Positions 16,926 through 24,931 of a stretch of DNA of 64,000 nt are shown piece by piece. The stretch's first letter is position 1. Each line of letters begins with the position of its first letter. The stretch comes from an uncultured Odoribacter sp. (GTDB taxonomy: Bacteria; Bacteroidota; Bacteroidia; Bacteroidales; Marinifilaceae). Where the stretch lies: NCBI GenBank assembly GCA_900541415.1, contig UQJP01000022.1, positions 1 to 64,000 on the forward strand, written 5' to 3'. Both the position numbers and the translations under genes were made by a program. The notes under the pieces are model-generated. The model worked only from the letters and a program-made list of their open reading frames with translations, made no database searches and was not told the origin of the DNA.

Positions 16926-17581
16926 TACGAATTAACTTTCTTATAGTCTGCAAGGAATTTTTCCAGTCCGCTCTGTGTCAGCGGATGATTCAGCAATCCC
17001 TCAATGGCTGAAAGAGGGCACGTTGCCACATCGGCACCCGCCTCAATACATTGAATAATATGTTGAGTGGAACGGATAGAAGCGGCTAAAACCTGAGTTT
17101 GATAACCGTAATAACTATACATATCCACAATTTTACTCACCAGTTCAATCCCGTCGCTCGCAATATCGTCCAAACGGCCTACAAACGGAGAAACATACGT
17201 TGCGCCTGCTTTTGCCGCCAATAAAGCCTGTCCGGGCGAAAACACCAATGTACAATTCGTGCGGATGCCCTTTCCGGAAAAATATTTAATCGCCCGGATT
17301 CCGTCGGCAATACAAGGAACTTTCACCACAATATTAGGATGTAAAGCAGCCAATTCCTCCCCTTCCCGGATCATCCCGGCATAGTCCGTTGCAATCACCT
17401 CGGCACTGACATCCCCGTTTACGATCTTACAGATCTCCACATAATGTTTTTTAATATTCTCCGCTCCTTTAATCCCTTCCTTCGCCATCAGCGACGGGTT
17501 GGTCGTCACTCCATCGAGGACTCCCAATTCATTGGCTTCCCGGATTTGTTCCAGATTGGCCGTGTCGATAAAAAATTTCAT
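16925..17581 (-). CDS. fsa: Fructose-6-phosphate aldolase / transaldolase-like protein
   Basis: The 218-residue TIM-barrel enzyme is of the short transaldolase (TalC/FSA) type. Landmarks are MKFFIDTANLEQI, DGVTTNPSL, the Schiff-base lysine strand NIVVKVPC, TNCTLVFSPGQALLAAKAG and YVSPFVGRLDDI. Members either cleave fructose 6-phosphate or act as transaldolase in the pentose phosphate pathway; in Bacteroidales lacking classical transaldolase the latter is likely. It starts a two-gene operon with the YrdC-type gene. Confidence 0.9.
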   Translation of the reverse strand: MKFFIDTANLEQIREANELGVLDGVTTNPSLMAKEGIKGAENIKKHYVEICKIVNGDVSAEVIATDYAGMIREGEELAALHPNIVVKVPCIADGIRAIKYFSGKGIRTNCTLVFSPGQALLAAKAGATYVSPFVGRLDDIASDGIELVSKIVDMYSYYGYQTQVLAASIRSTQHIIQCIEAGADVATCPLSAIEGLLNHPLTQSGLEKFLADYKKVNS

Positions 17582-17582
17582 A

Positions 17583-17628
17583 GTTTCGTTTTTATTAGTT
17601 TGTAGTTGTTAATAACGAAACAAATTTA
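17583..17628 (-). promoter_or_regulatory. fsa promoter and leader hairpin
   Basis: On the minus strand TAAATTTG (17628-17621) is a full -7 match 40 nt before the ATG. An 8-bp inverted repeat, AACGAAAC at 17614-17621 and GTTTCGTT at 17583-17590, could fold the leader with its 3' arm ending next to the start codon. Confidence 0.45.
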
Positions 17629-18188
17629 GGATATTCCAATCAATAAATCTTCCTTACACACTGAAATTTTACATGCTTATTTTAAATTTTTTGAATTTAT
17701 CCCCGCCCGATTTCACAATAGCAATGTTCCGGTCGTCCATAAGAAACAGGCCACCGGGAAATCACACCCCACCAATCGGGGATTCCCGTCTTACCCCATT
17801 CGGAAACCCATTCATCAGTTTATGAAACGATGGATACACACAAAAAATACCCTATTTTTTAACAGGAACATTCTTTATTGAAAACCTACTCGCAACAGGA
17901 AACGAGTTGAGATGTACAATATTTCCCCACCCCGATTCCGGAAAATTCCACATAATTCCACACCAATTCCCCGACAACGCCCAAACCCTTATCACACAAA
18001 CAACTGACAATCAATATCATAAAAATCACTTAAATGTTTAGCATCTACTTTGTATTATAAATAACAAATAATAGATAATAAATCCCAAATTTCAGATTTA
18101 TAAGAAAAAATTAAAGCCTTAACGCAACCTATCGGCAAACCTCTGCATCTTACTAACGTATAATGACGATACATAACCAAGACACGCT
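17629..18188. other. Long noncoding gap between fsa and a small hypothetical gene
   Basis: Apart from the second copy of the 17-bp repeat (17856-17872) and a promoter-like TCTACTTTG near 18045 there is nothing I can name. Composition is A/T-rich with C-rich patches, and no convincing frame or RNA structure is visible. Confidence 0.5.
17856..17872 (+). repeat. 17-bp dispersed repeat, copy 2
   Basis: Identical to 7822-7838 over 17 bases; see that copy. Confidence 0.4.
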
Positions 18189-18425
18189 ATGACAAAATAC
18201 AGATTTACCAAACGACTAAATGACCTGCTGCAAGTAGGGACAATCATTGCCATTCTGATGTCTTTTGCCGGCTATGAAGCCCAGCAAAAAAGAGTTTCGG
18301 GCAATCCGCAACCCTCTAAAGAGTTTACCCAATCGTCAGTTCCTTTAGATAAACTTATCCCCCAGGGAGATACCATCCGTATAACGAGATCGGCGGTATA
18401 CTCGACGATGTTCAATTCTTATTAA
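18189..18425 (+). CDS. Small hypothetical protein with one membrane segment
   Basis: I do not recognise this 78-residue frame. It has a basic N-terminus (KYRFTKRLN), one likely membrane or signal segment (LLQVGTIIAILMSFAGYEA) and a polar tail with LIPQGDTIRIT. An A/T-rich leader with promoter-like sequence lies upstream, and a hairpin with a T-rich arm lies about 80 nt downstream. It could be a real small exported or membrane protein; coding status is not certain. Confidence 0.45.
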   Translation: MTKYRFTKRLNDLLQVGTIIAILMSFAGYEAQQKRVSGNPQPSKEFTQSSVPLDKLIPQGDTIRITRSAVYSTMFNSY

Positions 18426-18507
18426 AAATGTAAATCGTTATTTTACAATCAATTAAACGATTACATACTCTTTGAAAAAAGTGATTTTTTTTAAATTATA
18501 AGTGTCA

Positions 18508-18531
18508 AAAACAGGTAAATACTCCTGTTTT
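18508..18531 (+). terminator. Possible weak terminator
   Basis: An 8-bp stem (18508-18515 with 18524-18531) with an 8-nt loop and a T-rich follow-up separates the two small genes. Confidence 0.4.
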
Positions 18532-18666
18532 CTTTTGTTGTTTCATGCAACTACAAGTATATTTACATAACGGATGTAACATACAAGATGATTAACATTG
18601 GTGCGCAAAGTGTTTGTTAAATTGATGGATACATAAGTTATTCAGTAATCATTAAAAAATAAAGTC

Positions 18667-19116
18667 ATGGAAACAACAAATGCAAGTCTTATCAATTTTT
18701 ACATCACTTCTCAGCTCAATATGAAAAGAGGGATGGAAGGCGTTGTGGCACAAGTGAAACTGTTCAATTCTCAGAAAACTCTTGTTGCTACCGGCCATAG
18801 TAAAATTTACCAATACGATTCGACTCCGAGAGAAGATTACGTCATTTCTTCATTCGCAGCCCTGATCGATCCGAACGAAACCTATTACATGCAATACGAC
18901 GTTTGCTGCAAGTTCACTTCACCGATCAGCGGCAGTATCCGGTTAGGCAATAAAGAAGTGAAAAGTTTCAATTCGGAAAAAGAAGTTGCGAACTATTCAA
19001 TCGACAACAGCAGTAACCCGGTAAGCGGAGCAGATATTATCGCCAATCAATATCTGTCAGAAAAACTCCTCTATACCACAAAGCTGCCGAACACCATCGA
19101 GGTAATTTTTGCCTGA
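18667..19116 (+). CDS. Hypothetical protein, 149 residues
   Basis: No family is recognised. The protein lacks a signal peptide or membrane segment and reads as a compact, mostly beta-stranded cytoplasmic domain (alternating hydrophobic stretches such as VVAQVKLFN, YYMQYDVCCKF, GSIRLGNKEV). A long A/T-rich leader precedes it and a strong terminator follows closely, so it is a deliberate single-gene transcript and very probably real. Its neighbours (a small hypothetical and an AraC regulator on the other strand) give no functional hint. Confidence 0.7.
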   Translation: METTNASLINFYITSQLNMKRGMEGVVAQVKLFNSQKTLVATGHSKIYQYDSTPREDYVISSFAALIDPNETYYMQYDVCCKFTSPISGSIRLGNKEVKSFNSEKEVANYSIDNSSNPVSGADIIANQYLSEKLLYTTKLPNTIEVIFA

Positions 19117-19146
19117 TCGCAGGGTTATAAGTAACTTTTCATTTAG

Positions 19147-19171
19147 AAGGGACAGAGATTTTCTGTCCCTT
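19147..19171 (+). terminator. Terminator of the 149-residue hypothetical gene
   Basis: A perfect 10-bp stem (19147-19156 with 19162-19171), 5-nt loop and a following T run. Confidence 0.9.
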
Positions 19172-19297
19172 TTTTTATTGCCTATCCGGCATATAACAAG
19201 AATCAGCGACCGTTTCGAAATTTTTCACTTCGTTTTTCTCCGGAAATCTGTTTGTCTGTAAAATCCGTTCGGCTCTTACTTTTACAACAGTTTCCGT

Positions 19298-20194
19298 TCA
19301 GCCTTTTTTCCGGAAATCAACAGGCGAAAGCCCCGCTTTCCGCTTAAAAAATTTACCAAAAGAAGATTGATCTGAAAAATTCAACAAAACTGCAATTTCC
19401 TGTATCGACAACTTCGACTGCGTCAGCAGCGTACGGGCATCGCTATATAGCATTTCAAATATAAAATCACACACGCTTTGCCCGGTCACCCGCTTCACGA
19501 TCAAAGTAAGGTAATGCGCCGATAAATTCAGGCGGGAAGCATAAAATTCCACCTTATGTTCCTCCCGGTAATGGGACACCAGCAATTCGATAAAAGCTTT
19601 GATCGTACTTTCATAGCGGGTTAAATTTCCTTCCCCATTGGTAACAGCGTAGCGTTCGATGATATTGCTCAGGTCGAGATAAAAAGTGAAAAGGGTGTTC
19701 AACACCATTTCTTTGTAATAAAAATGATCAGGACGATCGATGGTTTCATTAACGGCGGCAATCCTCCGGGAAAGCAATGCGGCATTATCCGGGCTTAGCT
19801 TTATAATCGGGGCATTATAAAGCCGGACACCGTATTTCACCCTGTGGTAGATCATATCCGTAGAATCCATTTCATTGATAAATTCCTTACTGACCAACAG
19901 GCACAAACACCTGAAATCAGGCGTACAGGCACTGAAATGGAACAGATGCGAAGACGACAACACCAACAAATGATCCACCCCTACCGGGTATGCCCTGTAA
20001 TTCACATACACCGTCCCTTTTCCTGATAATACCAATACGGTTATAAGCGCATCGAAATAAACAGCCGAAGCAAGCTGGGAAACCACATCCTGATAATCGA
20101 TTGTCAGGCAGTTTACCTTTTTTCTCAAATCGTCCGTATTACCGCCACCGGGATATAATTCACCGATGTTTTTTATACGCATTTCATTCTTCAT
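19298..20194 (-). CDS. AraC-family transcriptional regulator
   Basis: The 298-residue protein (ATG 20194; GTG two codons upstream is possible) has an N-terminal cupin-like ligand domain and a C-terminal pair of helix-turn-helix motifs, seen in HYLTLIVKRVTGQSVCDFI and IQEIAVLLNFSDQSSFGKFF followed by KRKAGLSPVDFRKKG. It is transcribed away from the TolC-HlyD-MFS operon, whose likely activator it is. The ligand is unknown. Confidence 0.88.
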   Translation of the reverse strand: MKNEMRIKNIGELYPGGGNTDDLRKKVNCLTIDYQDVVSQLASAVYFDALITVLVLSGKGTVYVNYRAYPVGVDHLLVLSSSHLFHFSACTPDFRCLCLLVSKEFINEMDSTDMIYHRVKYGVRLYNAPIIKLSPDNAALLSRRIAAVNETIDRPDHFYYKEMVLNTLFTFYLDLSNIIERYAVTNGEGNLTRYESTIKAFIELLVSHYREEHKVEFYASRLNLSAHYLTLIVKRVTGQSVCDFIFEMLYSDARTLLTQSKLSIQEIAVLLNFSDQSSFGKFFKRKAGLSPVDFRKKG

Positions 20195-20217
20195 CTTCAC
20201 TCCATTTTAAACTTCAG

Positions 20218-20249
20218 CAAAGATAGCTCCAATCGGGAATATGTCCAAA
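20218..20249 (-). promoter_or_regulatory. Promoter of the AraC-family gene
   Basis: On the minus strand TTTG (20249-20246), a 20-nt spacer and TATCTTTG (20225-20218) match the Bacteroidota consensus fully. The leader is about 18 nt, which supports ATG 20194 as start. Confidence 0.75.
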
Positions 20250-20282
20250 TTAAACCAATTTTGTGCATTTTCAGATTTTCGA

Positions 20283-20320
20283 CGGAAATCTTTTTCTCCG
20301 AAATTTGCAACCGATTTCCG
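20283..20320. promoter_or_regulatory. Inverted repeat upstream of the efflux operon, possible regulator site
   Basis: CGGAAATC (20283-20290) and GATTTCCG (20313-20320) form an inverted pair 22 nt apart, 33 nt before the TolC-family start, in a promoter that lacks a full -7 consensus. The place suits an activator site, but the binding protein is inferred. Confidence 0.35.
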
Positions 20321-20353
20321 GGAACGGATAACAAGATCATAAACAATCATCAC

Positions 20354-21673
20354 ATGAAAAGAATGAAAGGAATTCTATTATTTATCCTATTTTCGGGCAA
20401 CCTGCCTTTTCTAACCGCCCAAACCATTTTAAAACAAAAGCTGAGCATCGAGGACTTGTTCCAGTTGGCAGATTCCAACAGCCGGAGCATCCGTACGTAT
20501 CGTATCGGGGAAGAGGAGGCCGGGCAAGCCGTGAAAGTGGCCAAAAGTGCCAATCTCCCTTCCGTCGATGTATCCGTTTCTGCCAGCTATTTGGGGGATG
20601 CCTGGTTATCCGACAGGAATTTTTCGAACGGGCAGAATGCCCCCATGCCCCATTTCGGGAACAACTTTGCCATAGAAGCGTCGCAGGTTGTCTACGCAGG
20701 CGGAACCATATCGAACCAGATCGCCATTGCCAGATTACAGCAGCAATTGGCACAATTAGACAAAGAAAAAAACAAGCAGGACATCCGTTTCCTGCTGGCA
20801 GGCAACTATTTGGAAATGTATAAACTTCAAAATCAAAAAGAAGTCTATCTGAAAAACATCGAGCAAACCCAAAAATTATTATCCGATATTCAAGCCAAAG
20901 AACAGCAGGGGCTGGCTCTGAAAAACGACATCACCCGCTATGAATTGCAGTTAAAATCCCTGGAATTGGCATTAACCCAAATTCAAAACGGAATACTGAT
21001 CCTAAACCATCAACTGGTGACGGTTTTAGGCTTGCCGCAAGAAACTGTCATAGAAACGGACACCACGCTATTGGAGAAATTGCCTATCCCGTTCAACGAA
21101 AACCAATGGCAGGAAACCGCCAAAACAGAATCGCCTATTTTGCAACAAACCCAGTTGAACATCAGGCAGCATGAACATCTGGAAAAGACGGCAAAAGCAG
21201 AACGCCTGCCTTCGATCGCCCTGTTTGCAGGCGACCGTTTCGACGGTCCCATCACCATTGAAGTTCCCCCCATCGACCAAAACCTCAATTATTGGTATGT
21301 CGGTATCGGGCTGAAATTCAACATCGCTTCGGCTTTCAAATCCGGAAGAAAAATAAAACTATCCCAGCTCGCCACTCAAAAAGCGATAGAAACCGACTTG
21401 TTATCCCAGGAAAACATACAAACAGCTGTCAAAGAGGCTTACATCCGTTTTCAGGAAGCCTTCACCATTTACGACACCCAGCTAAAAAGCCTGGAACTCG
21501 CCACCCAAAATTACAGCGTTATCAACAATCGCTATTTGAACGAGCTGGCCCTGATTACAGATATGCTCGATGCAAGCAATTCCAAGCTAAATGCCGAATT
21601 GGAAGTAGCCAATGCCCGCATCAACATCATCTTCAATTACTATAAGCTCAAAAAAACAGTAGGAAATTTATAA
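20354..21673 (+). CDS. TolC-family outer-membrane efflux protein
   Basis: The 439-residue protein starts at ATG 20354, where MKRMKGILLFILFSGNLPFLTAQ forms a signal peptide; the frame is open further upstream, but that part is not protein-like. The rest is two repeats of long amphipathic helices with the OEP pattern (VKVAKSANLPSVDVSVSASY, later KAERLPSIALFAGDRF). It should form the trimeric outer-membrane duct for the HlyD and MFS partners encoded 25 nt downstream. Confidence 0.9.
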   Translation: MKRMKGILLFILFSGNLPFLTAQTILKQKLSIEDLFQLADSNSRSIRTYRIGEEEAGQAVKVAKSANLPSVDVSVSASYLGDAWLSDRNFSNGQNAPMPHFGNNFAIEASQVVYAGGTISNQIAIARLQQQLAQLDKEKNKQDIRFLLAGNYLEMYKLQNQKEVYLKNIEQTQKLLSDIQAKEQQGLALKNDITRYELQLKSLELALTQIQNGILILNHQLVTVLGLPQETVIETDTTLLEKLPIPFNENQWQETAKTESPILQQTQLNIRQHEHLEKTAKAERLPSIALFAGDRFDGPITIEVPPIDQNLNYWYVGIGLKFNIASAFKSGRKIKLSQLATQKAIETDLLSQENIQTAVKEAYIRFQEAFTIYDTQLKSLELATQNYSVINNRYLNELALITDMLDASNSKLNAELEVANARINIIFNYYKLKKTVGNL

Positions 21674-21697
21674 ACCATCCATTTTAATATCAAGGAC

Positions 21698-22732
21698 ATG
21701 AAACGAAAAACTAAAAAAGGAATCTATAATATCACGGTTAGCCTGCTACTTTTAGGTGGCATTGTTTGGGTTAGCTCCCGCTTTATCCATTGGGGAAATG
21801 TGGAATACACAGACAATGCGCAGGTAAAACAATTAATCGTCCCGGTAAACTCCAGAGTGCAGGGATTTATACAAAAGATTTACTTCCATGAATACCAACA
21901 GGTGCACAAAGGCGATACCCTTGCCATGATCGAAGATGCGGAATTCAGGCTACGGTTAGCCCAGGCAGAAGCCGACTACCAAAATGCCCTGTCGGGACAG
22001 GTGGTGCAAAATTCTACGATCAACACCACCCAAAACAACCTTTCCGTATCGGATGCCGGAATACAGGAAGCCAAAATCCGCCTTGACAATGCCGAGCGGG
22101 AATATAACCGTTATAAAAACCTGTTGGAACAGGAAGCCGTCACCAAGCAGCAATACGATGCCATTGAAACGGATTACAAAGCTTCAAAAGCCAGATTCGA
22201 GTTATTGTTGCGCCAAAAGCAATCCACAGCTCTCTTAAAACAGGAACAAACCCAACGTTTGGAACAAACAAACGCGATAATCAAACTGGCAGAAGCAACG
22301 CTTGAAATAGCCCGTTTGAACCTCTCCTACACCGTCATCACAGCTCCCTGCGACGGAACGACGGGAAGAAAAGAGATACAGGAAGGGCAATTGATCCAGC
22401 CGGGACAAACTCTGGTGGACATTGTCGACCAAAACGACAAATGGATTGTGGCCAATTATAAAGAAACCCAAACCGCCAACATCCGGGAAGGCCAACCGGT
22501 AGAACTGGAAATCGATGCCATTCCGGACGTTGTTTTCAAAGGTGTGGTAAAATCCATCTCCCGCGCCACAGGATCGAGCTTTTCGCTCATTCCTCAGGAT
22601 AACTCTGCCGGGAATTTTGTAAAAATAGAACAACGTATCCCCGTCCGTATCGAATTTGCCGGAGGAAACGCTCCCGAACACCTGGAACGGCTGCGCGCGG
22701 GAATGAACGTAGAATGCATAGTTAAATATTAA
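21698..22732 (+). CDS. HlyD/EmrA-type membrane fusion protein
   Basis: The 344-residue protein has one N-terminal membrane anchor (about residues 10-28), a split biotinyl-lipoyl domain (VNSRVQGFIQKIYFHEYQQVHKGDTL and later LSYTVITAPCDGTTGRKEIQEGQLIQPG), a coiled-coil hairpin between them and a C-terminal beta domain. It bridges the MFS pump and the TolC-like duct across the periplasm. It lies between both partner genes, 4 nt before the MFS start. Confidence 0.92.
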   Translation: MKRKTKKGIYNITVSLLLLGGIVWVSSRFIHWGNVEYTDNAQVKQLIVPVNSRVQGFIQKIYFHEYQQVHKGDTLAMIEDAEFRLRLAQAEADYQNALSGQVVQNSTINTTQNNLSVSDAGIQEAKIRLDNAEREYNRYKNLLEQEAVTKQQYDAIETDYKASKARFELLLRQKQSTALLKQEQTQRLEQTNAIIKLAEATLEIARLNLSYTVITAPCDGTTGRKEIQEGQLIQPGQTLVDIVDQNDKWIVANYKETQTANIREGQPVELEIDAIPDVVFKGVVKSISRATGSSFSLIPQDNSAGNFVKIEQRIPVRIEFAGGNAPEHLERLRAGMNVECIVKY

Positions 22733-22736
22733 ATTT

Positions 22737-24329
22737 ATGCACGAAACAGGACCTTTTTCTATCCCGGCGATCCGTGATTTTATCCCGGAAAAACTGAAAC
22801 CGTGGATCATTGTCGTTTTTGTCATTATTTTCCAGCTTTCCGGGGGAGTCTATCTGGCTGCGGTAAGCGAAATGGTGGGAGGGTTATCCCTGATGCAGGA
22901 AGACATCATGATGGCAGGCTATGCCTCTATGGTCGGCATGGCCCTGACCTTCACCGTCATGTTCCGGCTAAAATTCCGGTTCAATTCGAAAACATCATTG
23001 CTCACCTGCTGCATCGCCATCATTTGCTGTAACCTCATTTGTGTATACACCCGTAACGTCCCTTTGCTCGTAGCCACCTGCTTCGTTGCAGGAATTTTCA
23101 GGATGTGGGGGACTTTCGAGTGCAATTCCACCATCCAGCTTTGGATTACCCCGAAAAGGGATTTATCCGTATTTTTCAGCTACATCTATCTGCTGGTGCA
23201 AAGCTGCATCCAATTGTCCGGATTGATTACCGTATATACGGCATTTTGGTCGAAATGGGAATCTATGCACTGGCTGGTGATCGGTTTACTCGGAGGGATG
23301 ATGCTGGCAACCGTCGTCCTGTTCAAAAAACTCCCTTCCATGCGGAAACTTCCCTTGTACGGAATAGACTGGTTAGGGGCGCTGATGTGGGGATTGACCT
23401 TGTTATGCCTCATTTTCATCTGTGTCTACGGGGAACACTACGAATGGTTCGACTCCACCTATATCCGGACAGCCGCTTTTGCCAGCCTTATCATCCTGTT
23501 TTTAAACTTATGGAGGGCTTCGTTTATCCGGCATCCGTTCATTGCTTTGGAAACCTGGAAATTCCGGACCGTTTACCTGACTTTTATCCTGTATATCGTG
23601 ATCGATATTTTGCTGGCTCCATCCCATTTGTTCGAGCACATCTACCTGGAAGCCGTGCTCGGTTACGATTCCTTAAACGTGATCTCCCTGAACTGGGTGG
23701 TGCTTGCCGGAATCATTACGGGAAGCATCTTTACCTACTATGTTTTCGCCCGGCAAAAATGGAGTTATAAAAGCATGACGGTCATTGCATTCACGGCGTT
23801 CACCGGGTATCTGATGTATTTTTATTTTATAATAGACTATAATTTACCAAAGGAAACATTGGTATTCCCTATATTTCTAAGGAGCTTCGGGTATGTCATC
23901 ATCGCCATCTGCTTTCTGACAGCCCTCTCACGGGTTCCGTTCCAGCTTTTCTTTCAGGCCATATCCATACAGGCATTTGTAAGCGCCGGATTCGGAGGAG
24001 CTTTGGGAACTGCCGTTTTGGGACATGCCCTGACGGCTGCCGCCAAAAAGAATGCCATGTTGCTCGGAGCCACCTTAGACCGGGTGCATCCCTTTGCCGG
24101 ACAGCTTCCTAAAGGTGAGCTTTACGGAGCTTTACAACAGCAGGCGCTGATGACCTCCATGAAGGAATTATATGGCTGGCTTACACTATTGGGGTTGATA
24201 TGCCTTTTAGCATTCCTGTTAAAAGAAAGTTCTATCCGTCCCCAATATGTATTCCATCCGAAATACAGTGTCATCCGCCGTTTCGTCAAACACGAACTGC
24301 GCATGCTCGTAAAAACTGAAAAAGTCTGA
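22737..24329 (+). CDS. MFS efflux transporter, EmrB-like position, divergent Bacteroidota type
   Basis: The 530-residue protein has about 12-14 hydrophobic segments and a cytoplasmic C-terminus rich in basic residues. Sequence match to EmrB is weak, but the operon (TolC, HlyD, MFS) defines a tripartite proton-driven drug or fatty-acid export system. An AraC regulator diverges from the operon. Substrates cannot be read from the sequence. Confidence 0.85.
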   Translation: MHETGPFSIPAIRDFIPEKLKPWIIVVFVIIFQLSGGVYLAAVSEMVGGLSLMQEDIMMAGYASMVGMALTFTVMFRLKFRFNSKTSLLTCCIAIICCNLICVYTRNVPLLVATCFVAGIFRMWGTFECNSTIQLWITPKRDLSVFFSYIYLLVQSCIQLSGLITVYTAFWSKWESMHWLVIGLLGGMMLATVVLFKKLPSMRKLPLYGIDWLGALMWGLTLLCLIFICVYGEHYEWFDSTYIRTAAFASLIILFLNLWRASFIRHPFIALETWKFRTVYLTFILYIVIDILLAPSHLFEHIYLEAVLGYDSLNVISLNWVVLAGIITGSIFTYYVFARQKWSYKSMTVIAFTAFTGYLMYFYFIIDYNLPKETLVFPIFLRSFGYVIIAICFLTALSRVPFQLFFQAISIQAFVSAGFGGALGTAVLGHALTAAAKKNAMLLGATLDRVHPFAGQLPKGELYGALQQQALMTSMKELYGWLTLLGLICLLAFLLKESSIRPQYVFHPKYSVIRRFVKHELRMLVKTEKV

Positions 24330-24364
24330 AAAATCTCTTTTCTTACTCCTCTATAAAGAGATTA

Positions 24365-24397
24365 TTCCGTTATTTATCTTAAACATAAATAACGGAA
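24365..24397. terminator. Bidirectional terminator between the efflux operon and the HsdR_N-type gene
   Basis: A perfect 13-bp stem (24365-24377 with 24385-24397) with a 7-nt loop lies between two convergent stops and has A/T tracts on both sides. Confidence 0.8.
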
Positions 24398-24410
24398 AGA
24401 CTTTTTCTAC

Positions 24411-24857
24411 TTATTTTTTATCTTCAAAAAACGGGAAATCATTCAGAAAAGAAAATTGTTTTTCAAGCCCCATGCAACCGCAATAATGCTTCACGCCGTT
24501 GGTCACGGCGATATAGCGGGCAGACATCACCAGATTGTAACCGAATACCTGGTCGAACACTTTTTGCGATAGTTCCACCGTAGGGGCTTTACATTCCACA
24601 ATGAGAAACGGCACTCCTTTCCGGTCGAAACACACCAGATCGAAACGGCGGCGCAACCCATAAAGATCGATCTCCTTTTCCACGGCAATCGAAGCGGGCG
24701 GATAGCCTTTATAGCCAATCAAAAAATGAACGATATGTTGCCTCACCCATTCTTCCGGGGTTAAGGCAACATATTTTTTACGGATGATGTCATAAATCAC
24801 GGGCATCCCGTTCTGTTTCCTCACTCGATATTCAAAGGCAGGTAATGACAACTCCAT
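24411..24857 (-). CDS. HsdR N-terminal-domain-like protein (putative PD-(D/E)XK nuclease)
   Basis: The 148-residue protein is built from the N-terminal domain found in type I restriction subunits. The nuclease-type motif reads RRFDLVCFDRKGVPFLIVECKAP, with Asp, then Glu-x-Lys. There are no helicase, HsdM or HsdS genes nearby, so it is not a working restriction system. Such lone proteins are widespread in Bacteroidales; their function is unknown to me. Confidence 0.8.
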   Translation of the reverse strand: MELSLPAFEYRVRKQNGMPVIYDIIRKKYVALTPEEWVRQHIVHFLIGYKGYPPASIAVEKEIDLYGLRRRFDLVCFDRKGVPFLIVECKAPTVELSQKVFDQVFGYNLVMSARYIAVTNGVKHYCGCMGLEKQFSFLNDFPFFEDKK

Positions 24858-24931
24858 ATTCTACATTCTTAAACTGCGATCATTCATTCGTGTGCTAATC
24901 CTCATACATCCTTTTCAACCATACGCTCCGT

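Noticed and set aside
20261..20353. Upstream extension of the TolC-family gene
   Set aside because: A clear signal peptide begins at ATG 20354; the extension overlaps the regulatory region.
20354..24329. Efflux operon as a recently acquired mobile unit
   Set aside because: No integrase, insertion sequence, flanking repeats or tRNA target are visible.
24411..24857. Type I restriction system
   Set aside because: Only an HsdR N-terminal domain is present; no helicase, HsdM or HsdS genes are nearby.
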